A DNA stretch of 64,000 bases from Roseiarcus sp963835955 (GCA_963835955.1 CAWIHZ010000001.1:186001-250000), one strand, 5' to 3'. Positions 17,285-27,122 are shown, counted from the first letter of the stretch. The notes: generated by a model from the sequence alone, not told the origin. Numbers and translations are program-made.

Positions 17285-17788
17285 TCAGGCCGCGCCTCGC
17301 GTCTCGAACGTCGCGAAGGCCATGGCCTCGCGCGGCTCGCGGTCCGCCCACAGCACGAATTGAAACGCCTGGAAATAGGTCTCGCAGGCGTTGATCGCCG
17401 CATTGACGATCGCGCCGCACTGCGCGTCGCTGGCGGTCGCGCCGCCCGCCAGGCAGAGGGAATGACGGAACATCACCAGGTCCTGCTGGCTCCACAGATC
17501 GAAATGGCCGAGCCACAATTGTTCATTGATGAGCTGGGTCAACTCGCCGATCGCCGCGCGTTTGCGCGGCGGCGCCTTGAGATCAAACGAGCAGCTGACA
17601 TGGAGCGACTCGATTTCCGGCAGCCAGGTGAAAGCGACGTCGTAATTGGCCCAGGCGCCGGAAACCAGGATCGATATCTCGTCGTCCTCGGCGCGGTCGA
17701 ACGCCCACTCGTTGATCGCGGCCAGGCGCTCGACGACGTCGACGGGATGCTCGGGTCGATCCTCGGCGACGGTCTCGATCAAGGTCAT
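17285..17788 (-). CDS. YbjN domain-containing protein
   Basis: 167 aa, single YbjN/type-III-chaperone-like domain: NEWAFDRAEDDEISILVSGA, AFTWLPEIESLHVSCSFDLK, then WSQQDLVMFRHSLCL. Members are cytosolic and of unknown biochemical role; E. coli YbjN is tied to stress and motility control. In many Hyphomicrobiales this gene lies next to the ubiK-like gene, as here. The proC gene often found beside it is absent. Confidence 0.85.
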   Translation of the reverse strand: MTLIETVAEDRPEHPVDVVERLAAINEWAFDRAEDDEISILVSGAWANYDVAFTWLPEIESLHVSCSFDLKAPPRKRAAIGELTQLINEQLWLGHFDLWSQQDLVMFRHSLCLAGGATASDAQCGAIVNAAINACETYFQAFQFVLWADREPREAMAFATFETRGAA

Positions 17789-18013
17789 CTGAAATCTTTC
17801 GGCGTGAGATGCGGGGGAGAAGGACTGTGCTACGCAAGCGCGAGAGCGACGGTCGACAGAACGCGGCGGCTCTCGCGACGCCGTGCATCGATGCTCGAAT
17901 CAAGCCGACAGCCGCAATCTCGATGATTCGGCGCGATTCGTAAATGGGGCCGAGCTTTTCGTCCACAGAATCTGCCAAGCGAATCAAGGCTCTGTGCTAG
18001 AAGATGAGTCCGA

Positions 18014-18274
18014 TCAAGACTTTGGCTCGGAGAGCCTCGCCTCGAGCGCCGCGATCCTCGCGGCAAGCTTTTCGTTCTCGTCGCGGGCCCGGGCGGCCAT
18101 GTCTCGGACCGCTTCGAATTCCTCGCGGCTGACCAAGTCCATGCCGGCCATCATCCGCTCCAGTTGGCTTCGCGCGAATGTCTGCGCTTCCCTCCGCGCG
18201 CCATCCGCGAGGCCCGCGGCGTCGGTCATAAGGCGAGAAAGATCGTCAAAGAAACGGCTGCTGGTCTGTGGCAT
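18014..18274 (-). CDS. UbiK-like accessory factor (BMFP family)
   Basis: 86 aa from the ATG at 18274 (MPQTSSRFFDDLSRLMTDAA). The N-terminal amphipathic helix and C-terminal coiled coil (EEFEAVRDMAARARDENEKL followed by AARIAALEARLSE) are the signature of the BMFP/UbiK family. E. coli UbiK assists ubiquinone synthesis under oxygen by joining the Ubi complex; the same role is inferred. The longer frame up to 18502 overlaps the divergent ADH start and is not used. Confidence 0.88.
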   Translation of the reverse strand: MPQTSSRFFDDLSRLMTDAAGLADGARREAQTFARSQLERMMAGMDLVSREEFEAVRDMAARARDENEKLAARIAALEARLSEPKS

Positions 18275-18491
18275 GGATCGCTCCGGGTTTGCCGCTCGCG
18301 GCGTCGGAGAGGCGTGCGAGGTTATGTGGCCCGCGCGCGTCATACGCGCAAGGGCGAGTTCGCACTCCTTGAATTGGACGCGCCCCGATCGAGCCCAGAC
18401 GAGCCTCACTGCCCGCGTCGCCAAATTCGTGTTGCTCCGCGCGCTAATCTCGCCCAGCATCGCGCGCCGCCCCTTGCTCCAGAGAAGGCCC

Positions 18492-19619
18492 ATGAGCGTC
18501 AAAGCCGCCGTCCTACGCCAGATCGGCCTTGCGCCGCCTTATGCGGAATCGCGCCCGCTCGACATTGTCGAACTCGATCTCGCCCCGCCGGGGCGCGGAG
18601 AAGTTCTGGTGCGAATCAAGGCCGCGGGCCTTTGCCATTCCGATCTTTCGGTCATCGACGGCTCGCGCCCGCGTCCGACGCCGATGGCGCTCGGCCACGA
18701 GGCGGCGGGCGTCATCGAGGGGCTCGGCGAAGGCGTGAGCGATTTCGCGATCGGCGATCATGTCGTGCTCGTCTTCGTGCCGAGCTGCGGCCGCTGCGGC
18801 CCTTGCGCCGCCGGACGCCCGGCGCTCTGCGAGCCCGGCGCAAAGGCCAACGGCGCCGGCACGCTGCTCGGCGGCGAACGGCGGCTCTCCTTTCGCGCCG
18901 AGGCTGTCAACCACCATCTCGGCGTGTCGGCCTTCGCCGAATTCGCGGTGGTCGCGCGCGAATCCTGCGTCAGGATTGGGTCCGATCTGCCGCTCGAACT
19001 TGCCGCCCTGTTCGGCTGCGCGGTGCTGACCGGAGTCGGCGCCGTCGTCAACACGGCGAAGGTCGAACCAGGCACATCAGTGGCGGTGGTCGGCCTTGGC
19101 GGCGTGGGTTTGAGCGCAGTCCTCGGCGCGAAGCTTTCGGGGGCGCGCCAAATCGTCGCGGTCGATCTTTCGGACGAAAAGCTCGCCTTCGCTCGCGCGC
19201 TCGGAGCGACCCATGCCGTCAACGCCCGCGATCCGAATGCGGTCGATACGATCCGGCGCCTTACCGGCGGCGGCGTCGACACCGCTTTCGACATGGCGGG
19301 CGCCGTGCCCGCGCTCGAACTCGCATACGCCGTCACCGCTCGCGGCGGCATGACTGTCACTGCCGGCCTGCCCCGTCCCGACAAACGCCTGCCCCTCGCC
19401 CCGGTGACTCTGGTTGCGGAAGAGCGCACGCTCAAGGGCTCCTATATCGGCTCCGCCGTTCCGTTGCGCGATGTGCCGCGCTACATCGCCCTGTTCCAGG
19501 CGGGGCGCCTGCCGGTCGACGCGCTGCTGACTCACCGCCTGCGCCTTGTGGAGATCAATGAGGGTTTCGACAGGCTGCGCGAGGGAATCGGGGTCAGGCA
19601 GGTGGTGGTGTTCGACTGA
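18492..19619 (+). CDS. Zinc-dependent alcohol dehydrogenase (class III-like MDR family)
   Basis: 375 aa from the ATG at 18492 with GAGAAGG upstream. Catalytic zinc ligands: Cys in AAGLCHSD and His-Glu in LGHEAAG. Structural zinc ligands: the four cysteines of CGRCGPCAAGRPALC. The NAD(P) fold has VVGLGGVGLSAVLGAKLSGA. Later residues IGSAVPLRDVPRYI fit the class III/benzyl-alcohol group. Substrate not determinable; in a C1-metabolising organism glutathione-linked formaldehyde oxidation is a possibility, but the sequence is not a plain FDH. It is a single gene divergent from the ubiK-like gene. Confidence 0.9.
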   Translation: MSVKAAVLRQIGLAPPYAESRPLDIVELDLAPPGRGEVLVRIKAAGLCHSDLSVIDGSRPRPTPMALGHEAAGVIEGLGEGVSDFAIGDHVVLVFVPSCGRCGPCAAGRPALCEPGAKANGAGTLLGGERRLSFRAEAVNHHLGVSAFAEFAVVARESCVRIGSDLPLELAALFGCAVLTGVGAVVNTAKVEPGTSVAVVGLGGVGLSAVLGAKLSGARQIVAVDLSDEKLAFARALGATHAVNARDPNAVDTIRRLTGGGVDTAFDMAGAVPALELAYAVTARGGMTVTAGLPRPDKRLPLAPVTLVAEERTLKGSYIGSAVPLRDVPRYIALFQAGRLPVDALLTHRLRLVEINEGFDRLREGIGVRQVVVFD

Positions 19620-19668
19620 ACGACGGACGTTTCAATCGCCATTCCCCCAAACATCTACCGGCCGCCGT

Positions 19669-19944
19669 TCACCTCGTTCCGCCGGCGTCGAGCAAACGCA
19701 GCAAGAGCCAAACAGGCACGACCACCATCGCGCCGGTTATGAGAACGCCGCCGACCTGCCGGACATCCGTCAGGCCAAACTCGACCAGTCGTCTCACCGC
19801 GCGCACAGCGTCGTCGAACAAGGTGACTGGATCGAACCCGAAGGTCTCGAGAAAGATTCCGACCACGAACGAGACGACGACCAGGCGCAGGACGACCATC
19901 GCCGGCGATCCGCCGAGAAAGCGGCTGACGACATTGTTGGTCAT
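19669..19944 (-). CDS. DUF6460 membrane protein
   Basis: 91 aa, MTNNVVSRFLGGSPAMVVLR, with two hydrophobic segments (VVLRLVVVSFVVGIFLETFG; GVLITGAMVVVPVWLLLRLL). This matches the small DUF6460 inner-membrane proteins of Hyphomicrobiales, function unknown. Convergent with the alcohol dehydrogenase gene and downstream of clpB on the same strand. Confidence 0.75.
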   Translation of the reverse strand: MTNNVVSRFLGGSPAMVVLRLVVVSFVVGIFLETFGFDPVTLFDDAVRAVRRLVEFGLTDVRQVGGVLITGAMVVVPVWLLLRLLDAGGTR

Positions 19945-20120
19945 GGATCAAGGCCTTCCTCAACTGATTGCGCGGAATAACGAACACGCCCTTGACGACG
20001 CCCAAATTGCGGCCAGCCCCCGTCGGGGCCCCGGAAAAAGCAGGGGTCCCGGCTCCACCCGAGGCCAGTTGCGCCGCTCTGCCCGCATTGGCCGGGACCA
20101 CATCGAGCAAACGGCTGCGC

Positions 20121-22766
20121 TCACGACTTCGGAAACTGCACGATCGTCTGCGATTTCGTCGGAGCGGCGTCAGCCTCGTCGTCGCCGACCGCCTTGCCGT
20201 CGACCATCAGTCTCCCCTGCGCGGCGCTGATCTTGACGGTCGAGCCGTCGCGGATCTCGCCCGCCAGCAACGCCTGCGCGAGCGGGTCCTGGACCCATTT
20301 CTGGATGACGCGCTTCAGGGGCCGCGCGCCGTAGGCCGGATCGTAGCCCTTGTCGGCGAGCCACTGCCGGCCTTTGGCGTCGAGCGACAGCTTGATCTTG
20401 CGATCCTCCAGGAGCCTGCCGAGCCTGCCAAACTGGATGTCGACGATCGCGCCCATGTCCTCCCGGCGCAGCCGGTGGAACAGGATGATTTCATCGACGC
20501 GGTTGAGGAATTCGGGCCGAAAATGCCCGCGCACCACCGCCATAACTTCCTTTTCGACCGCCTTCGCGTCCTCGCCTTCACTCAAATTCACCAGGAACTC
20601 GGAGCCGAGATTGGACGTCATCACGATCAGGACGTTGCGAAAATCGACCGTGCGGCCCTGCCCGTCCGTGAGCCGCCCGTCATCGAGCACCTGCAACAAG
20701 ACGTTGAACACGTCCGGATGCGCCTTTTCGATCTCGTCGAACAGCACGACCTGATAGGGCCGGCGCCGCACCGCTTCCGTCAGCGCGCCGCCTTCTTCGT
20801 ACCCGACATATCCGGGAGGCGCGCCGATGAGGCGCGCGACCGAGTGCTTCTCCATGTATTCCGACATGTCGATGCGCACCATGGCGCTCTCGTCGTCGAA
20901 AAGAAACGCCGCCAGCGCCTTGGTGAGTTCTGTCTTCCCGACGCCGGTCGGCCCCAAAAACATGAACGAGCCGATCGGCCGATTGGGGTCCTGGAGGCCG
21001 GCGCGGGCGCGGCGAACAGCGGTCGAAACCGCTTGGACCGCCTCCTTTTGCCCGACGACGCGCCGCGCGATCGCCTCCTCCATCTTGAGAAGCTTCTCGC
21101 GCTCGCCCTCGAGCATTTTGTCGACAGGCACGCCGGTCCACCGCGATACGACCTGCGCAACGTGATTGGCGGTGACCGCCTCGTCGACGAGACCGCCGTC
21201 GCTCTGCGTCTCGGCTTCCGCTAGCCGCGTTTCGAGTTCGGGGATTGTGCCATAGGTGAGCTTGCCGGCCTCGGCGAAATCGCCCCTGCGCTGAGCCTGA
21301 GCGAGCGCGTTGCGGGCCGCGTCGAGCTCTTCCTTAATCTTCTGCGCGAGCCCGATCTTGTCCTTCTCCGCCCGCCAGCGCCGGGTCAGCGAATCGGATT
21401 TTTCCTGCAGCTCGCCGAGTTCCGCACCAAGTTTTTTGAGACGATCCTTGGAGGCTGCATCGGTCTCCTTCTTCAGCGCCTCCTGCTCGATCTTGAGCTG
21501 CATGATCCGCCGGTCGAGTTCGTCAAGCTCCTCCGGCTTCGAATCGACCTGCATGCGCTGGCGGGACGCCGCCTCGTCAATCAGGTCGATCGCCTTGTCG
21601 GGCAGGAAACGATCGGCGATGTAGCGGTCCGACAGCGTGGCGGCGGCGATGATCGCCGAGTCGGTAATGTGGACGCCGTGGTGCAATTCGTACTTCTCTT
21701 TCAGGCCGCGCAGTATCGAGATCGTATCCTCGACCGTCGGCTGGGAGACGAACAAAGGCTGGAAGCGTCGCGCCAGCGCCGCATCCTTCTCCACATGCTT
21801 GCGATATTCGTCGAGCGTCGTCGCGCCGATGCAATGCAGCTCGCCGCGCGCAAGCGCGGGTTTGAGCAGGTTGGACGCGTCCATCGCCCCATCTGCCTTG
21901 CCCGCGCCGACCAGCGTGTGCATCTCGTCGATGAACAGAATGATCCCGCCCTCGGCCGAGGTCACTTCGTTGAGCACGGCCTTCAGGCGCTCCTCAAACT
22001 CACCGCGGTATTTCGCGCCGGCGATCAGCGCGCCCATATCGAGCGAAAGCAGCTTCTTGTCGCGGATCGACTCGGGCACGTCGCCATTGACGATGCGCAA
22101 CGCCAAGCCCTCGACAATCGCCGTCTTGCCGACGCCGGGCTCGCCAATGAGAACCGGATTGTTCTTGGTGCGGCGGGAGAGCACCTGCATGGTGCGACGG
22201 ATTTCCTCGTCGCGGCCGATGACCGGATCAAGCTTGCCCGAGCGCGCGGCCTCGGTGAGGTCGCGGGTGTATTTCTTCAGCGCATCGTAGGCATTCTCGG
22301 CGCTCGCCGAATCCGCCGTTCGGCCCTTGCGCAGATCGTTGATCGCGGCGTTCAGGGTCTGGGCGGAGACGCCGGCGTTGGCCAGAATTTTGCTAGCCTC
22401 GCTGCCCTTCTCCATCGCCAGCGCCAGCAGCAGGCGCTCGACGGTCACGAAAGAATCGCCCGCCTTTTGCGCGATCTTCTCGGCGTTGTCGAAAATGCGC
22501 GCCGTCGTCGGCGCGAGATAAAGCTGTCCGGCGCCCGAGCCCTGCACTTTGGGCAGCTTTGCCAGCGCCACCTCGACTTGCTTGAGAGCCTCCCGTGAGC
22601 GTCCCCCCGCCTTGTCGATCAGGCCGGCGGAAAGGCCTTCTTCGTCGTCCAGAAGCACCTTGAGAATATGTTCGGGCGTAAACTGCTGGTGGCCCTCACG
22701 AAGGGCCAGCGACTGCGCGCTCTGGACAAAACCGCGCGCCCGTTCAGTGTATTTTTCGAGATTCAT
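20121..22766 (-). CDS. clpB: ATP-dependent disaggregase ClpB
   Basis: 881 aa, full length for ClpB. The Clp N-domain (1-150) starts MNLEKYTERARGFVQSAQSLA. NBD1 carries Walker A GEPGVGKTA and Walker B IILFIDEMHTLVG; the middle coiled-coil domain (about 410-530) is present and distinguishes ClpB from ClpA/C. NBD2 has GPTGVGKTE and VVLFDEIEKAHPDVFN. With DnaK it pulls proteins out of aggregates. The C-terminal tail of about 25 residues is polar. Likely heat-shock regulated, but no clear sigma-32 promoter can be shown upstream. Confidence 0.98.
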   Translation of the reverse strand: MNLEKYTERARGFVQSAQSLALREGHQQFTPEHILKVLLDDEEGLSAGLIDKAGGRSREALKQVEVALAKLPKVQGSGAGQLYLAPTTARIFDNAEKIAQKAGDSFVTVERLLLALAMEKGSEASKILANAGVSAQTLNAAINDLRKGRTADSASAENAYDALKKYTRDLTEAARSGKLDPVIGRDEEIRRTMQVLSRRTKNNPVLIGEPGVGKTAIVEGLALRIVNGDVPESIRDKKLLSLDMGALIAGAKYRGEFEERLKAVLNEVTSAEGGIILFIDEMHTLVGAGKADGAMDASNLLKPALARGELHCIGATTLDEYRKHVEKDAALARRFQPLFVSQPTVEDTISILRGLKEKYELHHGVHITDSAIIAAATLSDRYIADRFLPDKAIDLIDEAASRQRMQVDSKPEELDELDRRIMQLKIEQEALKKETDAASKDRLKKLGAELGELQEKSDSLTRRWRAEKDKIGLAQKIKEELDAARNALAQAQRRGDFAEAGKLTYGTIPELETRLAEAETQSDGGLVDEAVTANHVAQVVSRWTGVPVDKMLEGEREKLLKMEEAIARRVVGQKEAVQAVSTAVRRARAGLQDPNRPIGSFMFLGPTGVGKTELTKALAAFLFDDESAMVRIDMSEYMEKHSVARLIGAPPGYVGYEEGGALTEAVRRRPYQVVLFDEIEKAHPDVFNVLLQVLDDGRLTDGQGRTVDFRNVLIVMTSNLGSEFLVNLSEGEDAKAVEKEVMAVVRGHFRPEFLNRVDEIILFHRLRREDMGAIVDIQFGRLGRLLEDRKIKLSLDAKGRQWLADKGYDPAYGARPLKRVIQKWVQDPLAQALLAGEIRDGSTVKISAAQGRLMVDGKAVGDDEADAAPTKSQTIVQFPKS

Positions 22767-22981
22767 GCGAACAACCCCTTAGGCGCCGCCCCCGCCCCGG
22801 AGCGACGGGAGGCGACCCATTCTATTCGATTTGCCGCCTTCGGGCGACCTTATGGTGATGTAGGAGCGGCCAGGCGGCGGCGGAAGGGCTCCAGGCGCTG
22901 GGCCTCGAGGAAATCTACGCCGGCTTCCGCGAAGGACGCCGCACTAAACACCCGACAAACGTGATTGCCCCCGCATCGGGG

Positions 22982-23206
22982 TCACGAGCCTGCCCGTTTG
23001 AGGAATTCCTGAAACCATTCCGCGTTCATTCCGGCGATCGGCAGCCAGGCCTTGAACAGTGTCTCGGGAGAAAAGCGCTCGAGTTCGACCTTCATGCGCT
23101 TTTCGATCTCCTCCATGGCGGCCTTCTGCATCGGCTCCACGTCCGGCAGCCCCATGAACAGGCGCGCCTCGAGGGGCGTGCAATCGACGTTGACCGTGAT
23201 CTTCAT
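22982..23206 (-). CDS. DUF6489 family small protein
   Basis: 74 aa, MKITVNVDCTPLEARLFMGL, then PDVEPMQKAAMEEIEKRM and TLFKAWLPIAG. This is the pattern of the DUF6489 proteins of Hyphomicrobiales, of unknown function. The ATG overlaps the stop of the glycosyltransferase gene by four bases (ATGA), so the two are translationally coupled. AGGAG lies about 11 bases upstream. Confidence 0.8.
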   Translation of the reverse strand: MKITVNVDCTPLEARLFMGLPDVEPMQKAAMEEIEKRMKVELERFSPETLFKAWLPIAGMNAEWFQEFLKRAGS

Positions 23207-24174
23207 CGGAGGCTGGGTCTCCTGTGCCACTGAAAGCCCGAGCAATGCCCGTTCCTCAAACCATAGCTCAATATTGTCGCTTGTTCGACGAGGCCGACTG
23301 CGCTCCGAGCCGTTCTTCCCGAGTTCGAGTCGTTGTCGGAAAGTCCGCGAACGTGGAGTTGAAAGTGCAGCGCCTCGGTGAGGAAGGAATAGGTCGCGCC
23401 TGTCCCGGCGTGGACGAGGCCCGACCAGCCGCACAGGAAAAGACGATTCCAAAAAAAAATCCGCAGAAAATAGAGCGGCGGGTTGAACAGGAGCTTGAGA
23501 ACGGACGGCCTCTGGCCGCGCCGCAATCTCTGTTCCGCCTTCAGTCGCGCGTAGGCGACCTCTTTCCCGATCTGGATGTCGAGCGGCAGGCCGCGCTCGT
23601 GCCTCAAAAGGCCTGACGGGGCGAGGCGAATCTCGCCCTCGACGCTGAGCCCCTCGTGAACGAGCACGTTCGGATCGAAGCGCGCCCGCCCCCGCCGCGC
23701 CATGCGGAGGATGCGCTCCGGCCGGGTCCATTGGCTGACAGGCTTCTTTCGCCCGAAGAGCGTCAGTGCGCGCCGCACCTTCCAGCCGCCGACCGATGGC
23801 TCGGCTGACGCCATGGCGGGCAGCAGGCCGCGAAGGTCGTCGTCCAGCCACTCGTCCGCGTCGACGCTGAGGATCCAGGGTTGGGTGGCCCGATCGAGGG
23901 CGAACTGCTTCTGGCCGGCATAGCCGAGCCACGGCTGATGAAAGAGCCTGATCGGGAATCCGCGCCGGGCGAATGCGTCGACGATCGCCAGCGTCTTGTC
24001 AGTCGAGCCGGAGTCGACGACCACGACTTCCGCCAGCCCTTCGAGACTGGCGAGACATTTGCCGATGCAGGCCTCTTCATTCCGGCAGACGACCGTCGCC
24101 GAGATCGGCAGGGGCGCTGGATCAGCCAGGGAGCCGCTTGCGCGCGCGAGTGGCGGGATCGATTGATCGGTCAT
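23203..24174 (-). CDS. Glycosyltransferase family 2 (KdtX/WaaE-like)
   Basis: 323 aa. A GT-A fold is shown by ISATVVCRNEEACIGKCLAS, VVVDSGSTDKT and the metal-binding DADEW (WILSVDADEWLDDDL). The region GYAGQKQFALDRATQPWI and WTRPERILR are typical of the KdtX/WaaE group that adds sugars to lipopolysaccharide core. About 40 residues after LHFQLHVRGLSDND do not look conserved, so the C terminus may be extended by read-through or a small frameshift. It is divergent from the GT25 gene. Confidence 0.85.
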   Translation of the reverse strand: MTDQSIPPLARASGSLADPAPLPISATVVCRNEEACIGKCLASLEGLAEVVVVDSGSTDKTLAIVDAFARRGFPIRLFHQPWLGYAGQKQFALDRATQPWILSVDADEWLDDDLRGLLPAMASAEPSVGGWKVRRALTLFGRKKPVSQWTRPERILRMARRGRARFDPNVLVHEGLSVEGEIRLAPSGLLRHERGLPLDIQIGKEVAYARLKAEQRLRRGQRPSVLKLLFNPPLYFLRIFFWNRLFLCGWSGLVHAGTGATYSFLTEALHFQLHVRGLSDNDSNSGRTARSAVGLVEQATILSYGLRNGHCSGFQWHRRPSLR

Positions 24175-24292
24175 AGAGCGTTCGTCGGCGCCCTCGGAAG
24201 GGATGACTCGCAGACGGGCCGCGGGTAAGGAGTGCCCGCGCGCGTCCTCTCGGAAGCGTGCTTATCGCAGGTCTTCGCAAGGACGGCCAGTC

Positions 24293-25042
24293 TTGAGCGC
24301 CCCCAAGGCCTTCATCCTGCACCTCGCGCGCGCGACCGCGCGCAAGGCCATTGTCGATGCGCTTCGTGTGGCGCTGCCGATCGAGAGCCAGATCGTCGCC
24401 GCGGTCGAGGGCGCCTGCCTCACGCCGGACGAACTCGATCATGCCTATACGCGCCAGCGCTTCCGCCCGCGCTATCCCTTTCGGCTGGAGGCGGCGGAAA
24501 TCGGCGCGTTCTTGAGCCATCGCGCCGCGTGGCGACTAATCGTCGACGAGAGCCTCGACTTCGCCTTTGTGATCGAGGACGACGCGGAAGTCGACCCGGC
24601 GCGATTCGCAGCCTTGCTCGACTTCGTGATCGCCGAACGATCGAGGTGGGACTATGTACTGCTGCCGGCGGCGGGGCTTGCGCCCAAGGGCGCAGCGATC
24701 GCGCGTAGCGGTGATCTCGCTCTGGTGCGGCCCTTCGCGCCACCGCTGAGGGCAATCGGACAGATCGTGTCGCGCGCCGCGGCAGAGCGCCTTTTGTCCG
24801 TCACGGCCCCCTTCGACCGGCCGGTGGACACGTTTCTGCAGATGGTCTGGGTCACTGGGCAGCCGATGCTAGCGGCCCTGCCGTCGCCGATTCGCGACGT
24901 CTCGCGCGAAACCGGCGGGACCACGGTTCAGCGCAAGTCGATCCGACTTTTTGAGCGCCTTCATCACGAGGCGATGCGGCCGATATACCGGGGGCGGGTG
25001 CTGGCCCGATATCGTTGGCACATGGCGCACGCTTTGCGATAG
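24293..25042 (+). CDS. Glycosyltransferase family 25 (LPS-type)
   Basis: 249 aa from a TTG at 24293, chosen because AAGGA lies eight bases upstream and the family-typical start S-A-P-K-A-F-I-L-H-L follows at once. Conserved elements: EIGAFLSHRAAWRLI, FVIEDDAEV (the DxD-like acidic motif), and RAIGQIVSRAAAERLL. These enzymes add galactose or related sugars to lipopolysaccharide. It is flanked by two other glycosyltransferase genes, suggesting a surface-polysaccharide cluster. Confidence 0.87.
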   Translation: MSAPKAFILHLARATARKAIVDALRVALPIESQIVAAVEGACLTPDELDHAYTRQRFRPRYPFRLEAAEIGAFLSHRAAWRLIVDESLDFAFVIEDDAEVDPARFAALLDFVIAERSRWDYVLLPAAGLAPKGAAIARSGDLALVRPFAPPLRAIGQIVSRAAAERLLSVTAPFDRPVDTFLQMVWVTGQPMLAALPSPIRDVSRETGGTTVQRKSIRLFERLHHEAMRPIYRGRVLARYRWHMAHALR

Positions 25043-25055
25043 GCCCCCGCGCGGC

Positions 25056-26120
25056 TCAGGACGCCGCCCAAAGTCCGCGATAGACGGCAGTGATACGCCG
25101 CGCTTCGCCCTCGATCGCGTGTTCGCGGACCGCCTTCAGGCGGCCTCGGCGTCCCATCGCCTCCGCGAGAGCGCGGTCGGCGACGAGCCGCTCGATCGCC
25201 GCAACGAGCGCCTCGAGATCGCCCGGCTCGACCAGAAAACCGGTCTCTCCGTCCGCGACCAGGGCGGATGCGGCGCCGGTGCGGGTCGCGACGACAGCGG
25301 CGCCGGAGGCCATCGCCTCGAGCGGCGTCAGTCCAAAGCCCTCGTGGCGCATCGGCGCCACATAGAGCGAAACGCGACGGAACCAGGCCGGCATTTCCTC
25401 GCGCGGGCGTTCGCCAAGAAAGAGGATTCGCCGGTCGAGGCCGGCCGCCGCGATCCGCGCCTCCAACCCGGCCTTGAACTTTTCAAACTCTGGCGTGACG
25501 AGCCCGGTCAGCACGAGGGCGGCGTCCGGATATTTCGGCAGCACGCGAATCATCGCTTCGACGAGAAGATCGGTTCCCTTCTGCGGCCGGATGCGGCCGA
25601 AGGCGCCGACGCCGAATGAGCCTGGCAGTCCGGCGGCCCGCCATTCCGCGAGGCGATCGGCGGCAGCGAAATAGCGCTCCGTATCGACTCCGTGGTGAAT
25701 GACGGTCGCGGGTTGTTCGAGAAACCCGGCCGCGCCCTCGGACGTCGCGATCAGGGCGTCCATCCGGCGAATCAGCCACCGAGTGTAAGCGGAGTGCCGG
25801 CGTCGCCCGGCCGAAGTGAAGACGAGCTTCCAGGGCTGGCGCAGAATCGATTTCAACACAACGCCGGCGAGCATGTCGGTATTGCGTCGTGCGTGCCAGA
25901 TGCGACTGCGATAACCGGCCGGCGGCGACCATCCGCGCAGGAGAACATCGCGCAACCGCACTTGCGGAACCTCGGCGGGCAGGTTTGGGCCGAGCGCCGC
26001 GATCGGCGCCTCGCGCGCCTGGCGCGGGATGAGGTCGATGATTGTCGACGTCACGCCCGAATAGCGCCAATGAAAACTCGGCGCGACGGCGGCGACGGAG
26101 GCGAAATTGCGGATCGTCAC
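25056..26120 (-). CDS. Glycosyltransferase family 4
   Basis: 354 aa, GT-B fold. The C-terminal Rossmann domain has GAFGRIRPQKGTDLLVEAM and the EX7E-type motif MRHEGFGLTPLEAMASGAAV, which binds the nucleotide sugar. N-terminal half has SFHWRYSGVTSTI and IATSEGAAGFL. Probably assembles lipopolysaccharide core or another surface glycan with the neighbouring enzymes. It converges on the GT25 gene with 13 bases between stops. Confidence 0.9.
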   Translation of the reverse strand: MTIRNFASVAAVAPSFHWRYSGVTSTIIDLIPRQAREAPIAALGPNLPAEVPQVRLRDVLLRGWSPPAGYRSRIWHARRNTDMLAGVVLKSILRQPWKLVFTSAGRRRHSAYTRWLIRRMDALIATSEGAAGFLEQPATVIHHGVDTERYFAAADRLAEWRAAGLPGSFGVGAFGRIRPQKGTDLLVEAMIRVLPKYPDAALVLTGLVTPEFEKFKAGLEARIAAAGLDRRILFLGERPREEMPAWFRRVSLYVAPMRHEGFGLTPLEAMASGAAVVATRTGAASALVADGETGFLVEPGDLEALVAAIERLVADRALAEAMGRRGRLKAVREHAIEGEARRITAVYRGLWAAS

Positions 26121-26363
26121 AGCGCCCGAATCAGCGCCTTAAACGTCGGGTCCGGAGGCGCAAATGTCATGTCTTCACCCCTCCTGATCGATCGTCGCGC
26201 CGCATCCGCACACAGGCCTATGCACCCTCGTTGGGGTCGAGTTCAAGCGCCGGCGGTCGGGACGAACGGCCGGCCTCTGGAACTCCGCCAAGGTTCCTGT
26301 GGCGATAATTTCCGTCCCTTGCTAAGGGGGGCGACTGCCTGGGCTTGAAGGAGTGGGGCGAAC

Positions 26364-27122
26364 ATGAAGCTTCCCGGAGTTGCTGCGATCGTGACCGGCG
26401 GAGGCTCGGGGCTGGGCCGGGCGACGGCTGAGGCGCTCGCCGCCAAGGGCGCTCGCGTGGCGCTGTTCGATGTCAACTCGGACGCGGCTGAGGAGACGGC
26501 CCGGGCGATCGGGGGCCTCGCCGTCGTCTGCGACGTCGCAGACGACGCGTCGGCGGCCGAAGCGATCGCCAAGGCCGGGGCCGTGCAGGGCGCGGCGCGA
26601 GTATTGGTCAATTGCGCCGGCATCGGCACTGCCAAACGGGTGGTTGGCCGCGATGGACCGCAGCCGCTTGCCGATTTCGACAAAGTGATCCGAGTCAACC
26701 TGATCGGCACGTTCAACATGATCCGCCTCGCCGCGGCTTCGATGGCCACGCTCGAACCGCTGGAGGGGGAACGCGGGGTCATCGTTTCGACTGCGTCGAT
26801 CGCCGCCTATGACGGGCAGATCGGGCAGGCCGCCTATTCCGCCTCAAAGGGCGGAGTGGTGGCGATGACGCTGCCGATCGCGCGCGAGTTCGCGCAGATC
26901 GGCGTGCGCGTCAACACCATTGCGCCCGGCATCTTCCTGACGCCCATGCTGTTGGGCCTGCCGCAGGAGGCGCAGGATTCGCTTGGCGCCTCGGTGCCGT
27001 TCCCCGCACGCCTGGGCGCGCCATCCGAATTCGCGGCGCTCGCCGTGCATATCGCCGAGAACCTTTATATCAATGGAGAGACGATCCGGATCGACGGCGC
27101 CTTGCGAATGGCGCCACGGTAG
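26364..27122 (+). CDS. SDR family oxidoreductase, type II 3-hydroxyacyl-CoA dehydrogenase-like
   Basis: 252 aa. NAD-binding TGGGSGLGRATAEAL with Asp in LFDVNSD (NAD preference), VNCAGIG, catalytic Ser in VIVSTASIAAYDG, and Tyr-x3-Lys in AAYSASKGG. The tail LAVHIAENLYINGETIRIDG and GASVPFPARLGAPSEFA are characteristic of the HSD17B10-like group, which oxidises 3-hydroxyacyl-CoAs. Shares direction with the next SDR gene, 38 bases apart. Confidence 0.9.
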   Translation: MKLPGVAAIVTGGGSGLGRATAEALAAKGARVALFDVNSDAAEETARAIGGLAVVCDVADDASAAEAIAKAGAVQGAARVLVNCAGIGTAKRVVGRDGPQPLADFDKVIRVNLIGTFNMIRLAAASMATLEPLEGERGVIVSTASIAAYDGQIGQAAYSASKGGVVAMTLPIAREFAQIGVRVNTIAPGIFLTPMLLGLPQEAQDSLGASVPFPARLGAPSEFAALAVHIAENLYINGETIRIDGALRMAPR

